21,377 nt of DNA from Haplomitrium mnioides. Lineage: Eukaryota; Marchantiophyta; Haplomitriopsida; Calobryales. This document shows positions 8,399-17,176 of the stretch, one piece after another. Below the pieces are notes generated by a model. It had not been told where the DNA came from. It worked only from the letters and a program-made list of their open reading frames with translations, and searched no databases. A program made the translations under genes and the position numbers. Location: the NCBI GenBank assembly GCA_049999725.1, contig JBNGIS010007410.1:1-21377 (forward strand), given 5' to 3'. The stretch's first letter is position 1; every line of letters starts with the position of its first letter.

Positions 8399-9480
8399 GC
8401 ATGAAGTTGGAACCTAAGACAGTAAAGTGTATTTTTCCTTGGGTAGAGTGAAGAAGGGAAGGCCTATGACTGTGCAACCCAGTTACAAGCAAAACAATCT
8501 GGTGCAGGTATGCCGTTTTCAATGAGTGGGAGGTAGGGAACAGGTTGGATGCAAATCCAAGCCCTGCCCTCCCTGATGTTCTAAGAATTACTGTTTGTGA
8601 TGGAGAGCTGGTCAGACTTCTGGGCAACAACTTGCAGACGGTGGACCAGCCATCCTGGAGGAACCTGAAGAAAGTGAGGAAAAGCATTGCAATCTGTGAG
8701 GAAGTCACAGAATTTCTCAAGACTGGATAGGAAGGTAAGGCAAAAGTTGCTCTTCAGCAAGAACTAGCGAGCCTAAGGCAGACCATGAAAAGGGATGATG
8801 CTAAACAGTGGGAGCAGGCTATGAAAGATAAGTACCAATCCTTGATCCAAATTGGGACTTGGATTCTGAGAGATTTACCAGAAGGCAGGAAAATCCAGTG
8901 GGTGCAAGAGGGTGTTGAAGTTCAAGTGTGGAGTTGCAGTCACCAATTACAAGGCACCCCTGGTGACCTAGGGATATCTGCAGAAGGAAAGTATCAAATT
9001 TTCAGGAAACATTCAATCCGCTGCTAACTGGTCTTTGCAGCAGAAATGGACAGGGAAGTTCATCAGATGGATGTGAAGTAAGGTTTCCTGATTGAAGATC
9101 TCATGGAGAAGATCTGTATGGTGCAACTTGCAGGGTTAGTAAGGAGCACAAGGTGTGTGTCTCCTTGGAAGTCTCTGTATGGAGTGGAGCAGTCCTCAAC
9201 AGCATGGTGTGAGGAGATTGACCAGTATTTGCAAAGTGATGGATATTCATGATAGACATCCGATCACAGTATGTACTGCTCAGTGGTTAAGGGGTCTATC
9301 AACATAATCACTGTGTACGTGGATGACCTGCTGTTATTCAGTGACAATCTGGATTTGCTGCACAGCATGAAGCATGGTCTGAGTACCCCCTTTGAAATGG
9401 TGGACTTTGAGAGGTATACTATATCTTGGGGATACTGGTGATTAGAGACAGGAATTCAAGGACTCAATCAGCAATAAAAG
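8399..9480 (+). pseudogene. Copia integrase C-terminus and reverse transcriptase
   Basis: MKLEPKTVKCIF at about 8401 matches the integrase C-terminal motif 'KLDPKTVKCIFLGY'. DAKQWEQAMKDKYQSLIQ at about 8797 and GTWILRDLPEGRK match the start of the RVT_2 domain. ITVYVDDLLLFSDN at about 9307 contains the catalytic YVDD at 9316-9327. VYYILGILVIRDR follows in a shifted frame. Fingers and palm motifs between 8930 and 9300 are badly decayed. The enzyme would copy element RNA into DNA, but stops and frameshifts rule out activity. Confidence 0.88.
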
Positions 9481-9599
9481 TTGCGAAGCCTGCACTTGAT
9501 GCTGATTGCTAACTGTCAAAAGGTACCCGAAGGGTACAACAGATGTTGGCATCATCTGGTATGGTGATAAAGGGATCGAGCGTACTGGCAACAGTCATT

Positions 9600-10137
9600 T
9601 AGATTGGGGTGGAGATCCAATGCTGGACATGTGTTTGCTGTGAGAGATGGCTGTCTCCTGGAGCAGTATAATGCAGAGAACCACTACCATTTTATCGATG
9701 AAAGCTGAGTACAGGGCATTGCCAAATGCCCTTGCCAATTGCCCATGAGGAAGCTGAGTACAAGGCATCACCAAATGCCCAGGAGGAAGCTGAGTGTAGG
9801 GCATTGCCAAATGCTTGTGAGGAAGCTGAGTACAGGGCATTGCCAAATGCCTATGAGAAAGATGAGTACAGGGCATTGCCAAATGCTGTGAGGAAACTGC
9901 CTGGATTCACAGATTGCTTGATTGGATTCAAGCAAGAGACACCTATTTTTTGTGCGACAACCTTGGATGCATGAAACTGGCATCAACCCAGTTCAACATC
10001 CAAAGACAAACACATTGACTTCCAGTATCAACTTCATTCCTGTTGGAAATGAAGTGGAACTGGATAAGTGTGTGACAGTGGAGATGGCAGCTGACGTTCT
10101 CACCAAATCGTTGCCCCAAGAAGACACTTCAAGGTGA
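9600..10137 (+). pseudogene. Copia RNase H and C-terminus
   Basis: AEYRALPNA (first at 9705) matches the RNase H 'AEYxALxxAxxE' motif, which normally carries a catalytic glutamate. FCATTLDA and, in a shifted frame, CDNLGCMKLAS match the 'CDNQxxIxLA' motif with its aspartate. ADVLTKSLPQED near 10090-10130 is the standard end of Copia polyproteins. The first motif is amplified into a 36-bp tandem array (9702-9900). The 3' LTR follows 42 bp later after a purine-rich tract. Confidence 0.85.
9702..9900 (+). repeat. 36-bp tandem repeats in the RNase H motif
   Basis: AAGCTGAGTACAGGGCATTG-type units start at 9751, 9787, 9823 and 9859, exactly 36 bp apart, with a partial unit at 9895 and an irregular first unit at 9702 (49 bp). 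Each encodes 12 residues of the type EAEYRALPNAxE. The frame is kept because the period is a multiple of three. Confidence 0.95.
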
Positions 10138-10170
10138 TCAACAACATGGGGATCTACAGCAACATGCGAT

Positions 10171-10179
10171 AAGTGGGAG
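10171..10179 (+). promoter_or_regulatory. polypurine tract of Copia element
   Basis: AAGTGGGAG lies directly before the TGTTG start of the 3' LTR at 10180, the normal site of plus-strand DNA priming in LTR retrotransposons. Confidence 0.6.
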
Positions 10180-10829
10180 TGTTGAAAATGTATCTTAGTT
10201 AATTCATAAGGGCTTCCACATGCCAGCAGCACAGGCCCTCCTATGTGACATTTTTTGTCACTGAGGAGATTACGAGGAGCTACATGCATGATTGTCTAAG
10301 TGTGCATGATTTCGTTGAGGTGATCATAAACGTGATCACTATGTAACTTAAGAGGAGATTTCCTCGTTGTATAAATATTTAGAGGCGCCTCCATTGGGAA
10401 GAATCCTCAGCAAACGATTTTCCTGTGTATGCATTCCTCATCTGGTTCCATACTTGTGGAGATCGCAGCATCGACCTTGTTTGCTGCATCTTCCTCTGTT
10501 GGCATTCTTCCCTTGGCTCCATATTCGTGAAGGTCGTTGCATAGCGACGCTGTCTGCTGCATCTTCAGAATATCGCATTTGGAGCAGCGGTTGAAAGTTG
10601 CGTTTGAAGCAGCGGCAGCATTTTCGACGGGCGAGCTTACTGGGGAAATTGCATCTTGTCCTAGACACGATTGCCTCCCTCTTCGAAGATGACTTCTGGT
10701 ACATCGCGACCTGATTCCTGGCTCGCGATTCTGATTCGTGCTGTCTCCTTCGACACACATTTGGTGTGTCTTGCGAATTCGGGTTTCGGTGCTGGCGACC
10801 CACATTCTGCATATCGTGATTTCGAGTGT
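10180..10829 (+). mobile_element. Copia 3' LTR (about 650 bp)
   Basis: It begins TGTTGAAAATGTATCTT just after the polypurine tract and 42 bp after the polyprotein end. A TATA-like box TATAAATA is at 10370-10377. Downstream are CG-containing repeats like those in the solo LTRs and a CTGTCTCCTTCGACA block (about 10742-10756), shared with solo LTR family 1. LINE-D sequence starts near 10830. The expected ...CAACA end is not readable, so the last bases are eroded or lost. It is shorter than the 1052-bp solo LTR, mainly before the TATA box. Confidence 0.75.
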
Positions 10830-11720
10830 CTCTATTAGTTTGATCTGTTTCTGCCAGTGGGATCGTCTTTCTTTTGGAGTGTTGTTGAACCAGGGGTTGG
10901 TTTTAAAGCTGGAGGGGGTTTTGGCTGTGAGGAGAGTGGTAGGGAACTTCAGTCTAGCTGCTGTGAGAATGATGTCTGTAAGTGAGGTTGAGTCTAGCAC
11001 TGGGGTGGTGGACAGTTGTGTGTGCAGTTCTTTGGTGTATGTTTTGGATTGTTTCTCAGTGGGTGGGTAGTGGTATACGAGGCGGGTGGGACGATGAGTT
11101 CTGGAAGGGTTGGGGATTCTGGTAGTACGCTTCAGAACAAGGTGCAGTGCTGTGTGGTCTGAGTAGGGGGTTGGTTCTCCAATGTAGAATTTTTCAAGGA
11201 ATTCAGATGTCTGATGAGAATTGGTAAGAAGGTAGTCCACTACTGATTTCCCGATGCCTGTGCTGCCTTGACAGGCGAGACTCCCTGAATCTGGCCATTG
11301 TGTTGTCCCATTGCAGATGTATAGATCATGTGTGCTGCAAAAATCTAGCAGTTGATGGTGGTTTTTGAGGGTGAGATCGTGTGATGTGCGGTGGAGGTCA
11401 TCACGGTCTTCAAGTATGTCATGTTCGTCTTCAGCATGATCTTCTCCTGATTTGAATATTTGTGCCTGGAGGTTGCCTGTTCTGCAGTTGAAGTCACCCA
11501 CAATCAGTATGTTCCCGTTGGTCATTGTGTTGATAATCTCTCCCATCTTGTCCAATGGTGCTTCCGAGTCTTCATCTGCAGAGTAAGTGACTCTGCCACC
11601 AGGGAACTAACAGGTACGGAGAGGTGTATGCCCTTGTGCCAGGGGTAATCTCGGCAGTTCCAGAAGACTACCGAGATTGGTGTGGAGCTATATCCTGGCC
11701 CCACACCCCCTGCTGTTTCC
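10830..11720 (-). pseudogene. LINE-D endonuclease (EEP family)
   Basis: Minus-strand frames encode an apurinic-type endonuclease of the exonuclease-endonuclease-phosphatase family, which nicks target DNA to prime LINE insertion. ISVVFWNCRDYPWHK (about 11660) is the N-terminal asparagine motif. NILIVGDFNCRTG (about 11480-11520) is the GDFN active-site motif. SVVDYLLTN and PYSDHTALHLVL (about 11110-11250) contain the D-Y and S-D-H catalytic motifs. A frameshift near 11580 separates the first motif from the rest. The frame continues left through NPWFNNTPKERR to about 10830, then runs on by chance into the Copia LTR. Confidence 0.88.
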
Positions 11721-11724
11721 TATG

Positions 11725-12530
11725 GGACAGGTATTCAGTTTCCAACAATGTGCAGTACTCCATTGCGGATGTACGCTATCTTCCCTGATGCCCATGCCGC
11801 CTGTACTTTCCTTTTTTCCTCAGAGAGCCGTTTCATCTGTGATGGCATTAGATCTTCATGTATGGCCAATTTCAGCTCCCTGAAGGTTCGCCTCTTTTTT
11901 GGGACCTGTGCGTGACCTGATTTGCATTTTGATTGTCTGTGGTTTTTCTGAGTTAGCCCGTCCTAAATGGCAGCACTGTACCTCCAGGTGCGCTAATCCA
12001 CATCGAGCTAGGATCTTTTGCTTGATGGTGTCCGTGGTTTTCTCTGTGGCTTCTTCTGGGAGACCATGGACAATCAGATTGAGGGATCTTTCTCTGGACT
12101 TTAATCGAATTCTATTCTATTCTTTGATTTGGTCCCTGATCATGCTGGGTATTTCTTGTTGTTGTGGGTGTTTCCTGACTACATTGGTCTAATATTGGAC
12201 CTGTTTTTGTACTTATGCTTCCACCTTGGCTATCACCTGCTGCTGCACTCTGGCTGCCAGATCAGCCTTATCTTCATGTGGTTTTGGGGCTGAAATTTTT
12301 GTCTTTGTTCTTTGTAGTGTGTTGCGGGTGCTACAAAGATCTTCTTCTGTGGTTTCTAGTTTGGTGGTCAAGGCTGCCACTTCTCCTCGTAGTGTTTTCA
12401 CTTCTTGTTGAAGTCTGAGAATTGCATTCCAAAGGTCCGTCTGATTGCTAGCAGAAGGGGGAGAACTGGGAGTTGAATGTGTAGGAGAAGAAAGTCTGTG
12501 CGAAAGAGACGGAGAGGTAGGAGGTGTCAC
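11725..12530 (-). pseudogene. LINE-D ORF1 (coiled coil plus RNA-binding domain)
   Basis: The minus frame starting at 12530 opens with a Ser/Pro/Thr-rich leader. A heptad-like coiled coil follows (LQQEVKTLRGEVAALTTKLE), ending at 12213. Further left, about 12038-12097 encodes RSLNLIVHGLPEEAT, like the start of the L1-type ORF1 RNA-recognition domain. Basic sequence continues to about 11760 in broken frames. Such ORF1 proteins trimerise by the coiled coil and coat the element RNA. I did not verify a single frame over the whole length. The endonuclease follows directly. Confidence 0.75.
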
Positions 12531-12606
12531 AGGTCATGGGGTGGGACTGAGCGCAGACGCAGAATCCATTCTACGCTTATGGGGACGATGGTTTTTTTTT
12601 TGGGAC

Positions 12607-12706
12607 NNNNNNNNNNNNNNNNNNNNNNNNNNNNNNNNNNNNNNNNNNNNNNNNNNNNNNNNNNNNNNNNNNNNNNNNNNNNNNNNNNNNNNNNNNNNNN
12701 NNNNNN
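12607..12706. other. assembly gap (100 N)
   Basis: Exactly 100 N, the conventional length for a gap of unknown size. Distances across it, including the one from LINE-D to the SIN3-like exons, are unreliable. Confidence 1.
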
Positions 12707-13312
12707 CTTTCCGCCTTGAGGCCACGCCAGTATCAGCTTCGTCAACCTGGGTTGGCGACCTTTGTCTGCTAGTCGCGGTCAGTGTGCTCAGCTCGCAGCT
12801 TGCCCCAGGAGATTCGTCTTGGTCTTCAGATCGAAACTACATGACTAGCTCCACCATTCCCTTGCAAAACCGTCCTCTCGATCGTCATCGTGCCTTCATC
12901 GCAAGCTCGATTGTTCCATTGTGAACGTGAATAGTTGAGAAAGCTGTTGAAAGAGACACCCAAAAACAGTCAAAGGACAGACAGCCTAAATTGCGAGATA
13001 AGCAGGATCTAGTAAAGCTACTGCTAGCTTTTTGCCTTTCCACAGTTCATAGGGATTATGTTTGCAATGCTTACAAAACGGTGGAAGATATGCCATTGAT
13101 CTGTAAGAAAACAGCAGAAGGACAAGAGCAAAAAATTTTGTTTATGGCCGAAATGTAATGAAATAATCTCTGTTGCATGCTAGCTCATTCGATTGAATGA
13201 TTTAATTAACCTCGCAAGGGACTCGTAATCTTATGTCTGCAATGCTATAACTGCTGGGGCTAATAAATTATTTGCTATTTTCCTTTTCATTCAATTGTCC
13301 CAACATTTGTAG
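12707..13312 (+). other. unassigned, with a 75-codon open stretch
   Basis: No known domain is recognised. From 12931 to 13158 the plus strand is open for 75 codons without an early ATG, reading LRDKQDLVKLLLAFCLSTV and NAYKTVEDMPLICKK, and ends at TAA 13156-13158. A GT at 13154 would leave a phase that fits the SIN3-like exon at 13313, but the residues do not resemble the SIN3 segment expected upstream. The last part, before AG at 13311-13312, is intron-like and T-rich. Confidence 0.35.
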
Positions 13313-14307
13313 GTTTTTGCGTAATCTGTACAACTTGCTGGATGGATCAACGGACAATGCAAGATTTGAGGATGAGTGCCGGGCCATAATTGGTACCCAG
13401 TCATATGTGTTATTCACTCTTGACAAGCTTATATTTAAGCTCGTTAAACAGGTGAGATGCTTTATTTTTTAAGGAAAGTTGATTGGTGTACTTTACAGGA
13501 TGTTTGTAGGAATAATCTGGTTCTGACATAATGGTCTGTATTGTTAAAGCTCCAAGCGGTTTCATCAGATGAAGTTGCTAACAAGCTCCTCAGCTTGTAT
13601 GCTTATGAAAGTTGTCGGCGGCCTGGCTTGGTGATTGATCTTGTTTACTATGCTAATACATGTGTTCTTCTTCAAGATGACAATATTTATCGGCTTGAGC
13701 ATGTAAGTTTGTTCTTGGTAGTGACTCATTGGTGCTTTTATTCCATATTTACAATAAGCATGTGATTTGAGTTGTAGCCAGGTTTTCTGTTTGTTGTCAT
13801 ATAAACTGTGAGGTGGTGGAATTAGAGAATATTGATAGATTTATACATGGGTTAATGGTTTCAGAGATCAAAGCCAATGGAGTTACATATCCAGCTCATG
13901 GAAAATGGTTCCGAGAGGGTGGAGGTAGCTCCAACATTGATGGGGTTCTCTTTTTCTTCTTATCTCAACAACTTTTTAGTTTCTCTATCATATGTGAAGG
14001 ACAGTCATCGTGTGTTTCTCTCAAGGTAGTCAAATATGTAAATCCCATCCAGAAGTTAATTTCTGTTGTTTATGATATCAATTACACAGATACAACTTTT
14101 ATTTGTCCCTGTTGCCTTGGGGTCCAGTTTGAGATTTAAATGAATTCATTTCAATTCAGTTTTTTTTTTTTTTTTTTTTTTTTTTGTTGGGTCTTTGGTA
14201 TCCATAGAAACAAGCGCAAGTATGAACGTGATGGTGAGGATAACATCATGGCTTATGCTGAGGTTCTGAATGGGCTGGAGTACAAAATTTCCTGCAACAC
14301 ATTCAAG
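13313..14307 (+). CDS. SIN3-like corepressor, four C-terminal exons (partial)
   Basis: Plant SIN3-like proteins scaffold histone deacetylase complexes in the nucleus. Exons are 13313-13451, 13550-13702, 13865-14025 and 14208-14307. Introns are 98, 162 and 182 bp, all GT-AG. Phases agree: exon 1 opens with the last base of a codon, exon 2 is whole codons, and exon 3 ends with two bases completed by exon 4. Exon 1 reads [18 protein letters not shown] then [19 protein letters not shown]. Exon 2 reads [14 protein letters not shown] and DDNIYRLEH. Exon 3 reads [11 protein letters not shown] and DSHRVFLS. Exon 4 reads [11 protein letters not shown] and [10 protein letters not shown]. This order matches the Sin3_C region of plant SNL proteins, with no stops. 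Everything upstream (PAH domains, HDAC-interacting region) is absent. After exon 4, a possible acceptor at 14345-14346 leads to SI and then TAA (14353-14355), so the end is lost or decayed. It may be a gene fragment rather than a working gene. Confidence 0.9.
14160..14185 (+). repeat. poly-T tract before SIN3-like exon 4
   Basis: About 26 consecutive T lie 22 bp upstream of the exon 4 acceptor AG (14206-14207). It serves as a very long polypyrimidine tract. It could instead be the tail of a small minus-strand retroelement, but no element body is recognised next to it. Confidence 0.7.
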
Positions 14308-14828
14308 GTACATTGCTGTGATTATCTTATTTTACTGTATGTGCAGAGCATTTAACTGGATGATATCTGAGCTTATCTATCACATTCTGTAATTTTGGAA
14401 ATAAAGACTGAATTTAAACAGTTTCATAAATGACGACAACTGGGGCTCAGATATTGGACTGAATTGAAATGTCCCAAGCCAGCTGGAAGGCAACCTGGAC
14501 CAAGTACAACTCACGCCAAAGTGTGGGAAAAATAGTAATCAGAAAAAACAAACACCTATAAACAAATGACAGAACTAAGAGTGGTGGGTCAAGCCCACGT
14601 ACAATGCAACATGCTCAAACTGTAACTCAAACATGTTGATTGCATGGGAAAGAGCACAGGTGCAGAATCTCCTGAAAGAAGAGTGAATGCCAGCATTGAT
14701 TGGGATAAATGAAGACCGCTGGGATCATACAGGGCTAGCCACCGAAATAGCAATGGAATCTCTTATGGATCTTAAAGAACCACCCTGTTCATTTTCAGGG
14801 ACCTCCAAGTGACATTGTAGGCTGAAAC
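14308..14828. other. no gene recognised; possible poly-A signal
   Basis: AATAAA at 14400-14405 lies 45 bp after the TAA that follows the SIN3-like exons and could serve as a polyadenylation signal for a truncated transcript. The rest shows no domain or repeat shared with the window. The left part of the minus frame at 14725-14828 is not homologous to LINE ORF1. Confidence 0.35.
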
Positions 14829-15198
14829 ATGGGAAGAAGCTCCTGAAATGTCCTATGAGTAGCATCTTCATAAGCTGATCAGAAGTGAGTGAGCATAGAT
14901 CCTGATCCACTTTGAAAACTTTTGGATGGAAGGAAATTGTCTTTTTTTGTCTTGCCTCTGCTTCTTGGCTCCTGAGTTTACAGAGAATTGGGGGGCTAAG
15001 GGATGAGCTTCCTAACAGCAAACCTTTTCCCAAACGAGAGCTAGGTCTTGGTGGAATAGCCTTTGACATGGTGACAAAGAGAGTTTTTCCAGCAGCCCAA
15101 AACCTTTGATCCAGCCTTAAATCTTCGAATATCTGAAAAGGAAAAAACTTTACTCTGCAGTGTCGCAAATCGTCACTCTGCCAGGTCAGGACAACCAC
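14829..15198 (-). pseudogene. LINE-E ORF1, N-terminal fragment
   Basis: On the minus strand, KKTISFHPKVFKVDQDLCSL and TSDQLMKMLLIGHFRSFF closely match LINE-C ORF1 (KKTISLPPKVFRVDQDLCSL, about 20085-20150). Upstream residues include MSKAIPPRPSSRLGKGLLLG, the probable ORF1 N-terminus that is missing from LINE-C. Similarity stops abruptly at about 14829, after RSFF, so the rest of the DUF4283-like domain and everything downstream are gone. This is a 3' deletion rather than the usual 5' truncation. Confidence 0.75.
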
Positions 15199-16188
15199 AT
15201 GCCCCTTAATGCTGCCTTGTGCTGAGTTCGGGCTGACACATTGTGCAATCCACCAATCGCAAGCCTAAAAGATCTAGCTCTGAAAATTCAAACTTACATC
15301 CCTGAAAATTCTGCTCACAAGGCTCACAAGCTCCCCTGCTTGATGCCTTCAAGCTCATGGGAATGATTCATCACTTTTTCATCCGGCGACACCAGCTGTC
15401 ACAAACTATCACGAGCAACAAGGACTCATCGTGTTTTACAGCCTGCAATGCCAGCGTTCACAAACTATCACAATGGCAGCCTTCACGGCCAGAAAAGAAA
15501 CTCCTTGACGTTTTTTGGGTTTGTTTTTTCCTGCAGAGTTTTAGCTCAAATTATGAACAGGCGTTGAAATTCTCGTTTTTGATAGACAAGATCCATCAAC
15601 CTTCATCAAACACTTTATAATGTGGATGAGAATTACCCTCCATTTTGAAGGAGCCAAGAGGGGCATCTAACGTCACTCCCTCAGCCCCTGGTACGAGTTA
15701 GGTCTTCTTGGGTATTTTGCCTCTCTTGCGAATTTGATTTCTGGTGTCCATCTCCAATACTTCTCTTCTCGCCAGATGGGAAGAAAAAATGGAAAAATAC
15801 TGCTCTGTGCTTTTGGCCGGGAAGAAGAAATGTCAAGGCTCAATCTTGGGAAGTATTCCTTTGATGAGTTTTAAAGTTTCTAACTAGTTTACATGCTACC
15901 TAGTTTTGAGGAATTTCTGGAGAGACTAGCATGTGGAATTGATACATGTCAACATCAGGGAGCTTTTTGAGACAATTAGTTTCTTTTGTCTCAACATGAA
16001 GGATTTTGCATGTGCATGCACAGCTGCATGAGCATACTTAAAATCAATCTCCTTGGAGCAGGATATGTGAATCTGCAGCAGGTGAAGCTGCTCCTGTCCA
16101 TATGTCAGCGTGATAATCTTCTCCACCTAAGAGATTGAACCTGTCCTGCCCATTGTTTTCCAGCTTGTGCTGGAATTGATACATGTCT
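15199..16188. other. probable LINE-E 5' region, then unassigned
   Basis: The stretch 15199-15700 is upstream of LINE-E ORF1 in its sense and may be its 5' UTR, but no second copy in the window confirms this. From 15700 to 16188 I see no gene. TGGAATTGATACATGTC occurs at 15934-15950 and again at 16171-16187, a 17-bp direct repeat 237 bp apart of unknown meaning. Confidence 0.35.
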
Positions 16189-16285
16189 ACAAATATGTGC
16201 ACAGTTGTGATGTGTGTAGGTTTTTCCTAGACTATTGCAGCTTCCAGCTATTTGTTTTTGTGGTTAGGTTTGCTCTCCAAGAACA
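16189..16285 (+). repeat. partial copy of the direct-repeat element, second half
   Basis: About 97 bp from GTGCACAGTTGTGATGTGTG through TTTGCTCTCCA match 17068-17158 and 17606-17688 with few changes. The first, structured half of the repeat is not present here, so the second half also occurs by itself. Confidence 0.8.
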
Positions 16286-16619
16286 CTACCAGCTTCACAA
16301 AAGGCATGAGTGGAAATGGTATGACCTGATAGCTAAGATGCCTGACAGGTGGTTTTCACTCCTCCTTGTGGGACAAGGCCACATATGAAAAGGAGACTGG
16401 ACCGGAGTTTTCACATGTGATCTGGAGACACACCCGGTCGCAATATCGTTGTGGAGGTCTGATACTGATCTGAATGCAGGAACCATGACTCAGGCTTCTT
16501 CTCTACCCCATTCATGCTCATGGTTCTGTCACCCCAATGTCTACCATGTTGGCTGAAGGAATTCGATGCCAGCTTCCTCTTTCAGTGATTATGAGGAAAA
16601 ACGAGAATCTGCACAGTGA
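16286..16619. other. no gene recognised
   Basis: No conserved domain is visible on either strand. The short open frames here look like chance. The poly-T tract of LINE-C begins at 16620. Confidence 0.4.
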
Positions 16620-16854
16620 TTTTTTTTTTTTTTCTTTTTTTTTGGACAGGAAGTAAAAACTTTATTTCCACACATCAAATACAACCGCCGAAGCGGCAAA
16701 ACATCAAAGTCTGGACTGAAGCAAACCACTTCCTCTAGGGTAGCCAAGTCGGGACACAAAGGTGTCCAGCGGCAGCTACCTACCAATAGAATCTATCACA
16801 AGTCCTCCTAAGGTAGATCACTAGCCCTAGGCCATCAATCCAAAATATAATCAA

Positions 16855-17176
16855 TTGGATTCTTGGTGGTGTGCCAGGCATCGTCATGACTGAGTTTTCC
16901 CGTTACTTCCGGAAAGTGGCAGAAACTCAGTACGACGATTGATCAGGACCTGCTGTCGGGAACTGACGAAACCAGCAGGAAGTTCTGGCAGCTTGTCACT
17001 GCTACACATGATGAGGCTGAATAGTCTGAAATGTTTGTGCCTGACACCACATTGTCCAGGCTACACTCTATGTGCGCACAGTTGTGATATGTGTAGGTTT
17101 TTCCTAGACTATTGCAACTTCCATTTAATTGTTGTTGTGGTTAGTTTTGCTCTCCACAACTTCATAACTAATATAT
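16855..17176. repeat. direct repeat A of the 848-bp element
   Basis: It runs from TTGGATTCTTGGTGG to CTAATATAT. Its first half can fold into ATCGTC plus ACTGAGTTT paired with AAACTCAGT plus GACGAT (16880-16897 with 16923-16939). It also has a 7-bp hairpin CCTGCTG/CAGCAGG (16949-16955 with 16973-16979). Its second half matches the partial copy at 16189-16285. Confidence 0.92.

Larger units (their letters stand above)
4356..10829 (+). mobile_element. Copia LTR retrotransposon, 5' LTR lost, degenerate
   Basis: On the plus strand the order is gag (4356-4747), protease/pre-integrase remnant (about 5100-5270), integrase (5747-6520), integrase C-terminus and reverse transcriptase (8399-9480), RNase H (about 9600-10137) and a 3' LTR from 10180. 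Integrase before reverse transcriptase is the Copia (Ty1) order. The 5' LTR and gag N-terminus are absent; gag abuts LINE-D directly. Two LINEs sit inside it (5274-5741 and 6528-8391). Stops and frameshifts occur throughout. The right end near 10829 is approximate, and no target duplication was found, consistent with a deletion at the left junction. Confidence 0.9.

Noticed and set aside
10407-10829. Left part of the long minus-strand frame 10407-11555 as LINE protein
   Set aside because: This part is the Copia 3' LTR read backwards; only the portion right of about 10830 matches the endonuclease family.
12445-12924. 159-residue open frame spanning the N run
   Set aside because: It is open only because the 100 N are read as unknown residues; the left part is LINE-D ORF1 antisense.
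16949-17030. Complete hammerhead ribozyme
   Set aside because: CTGACGA is present, but a stem II followed by GAAA and a paired cleavage site could not be laid out; only a hairpin and possible pseudoknot are supported.
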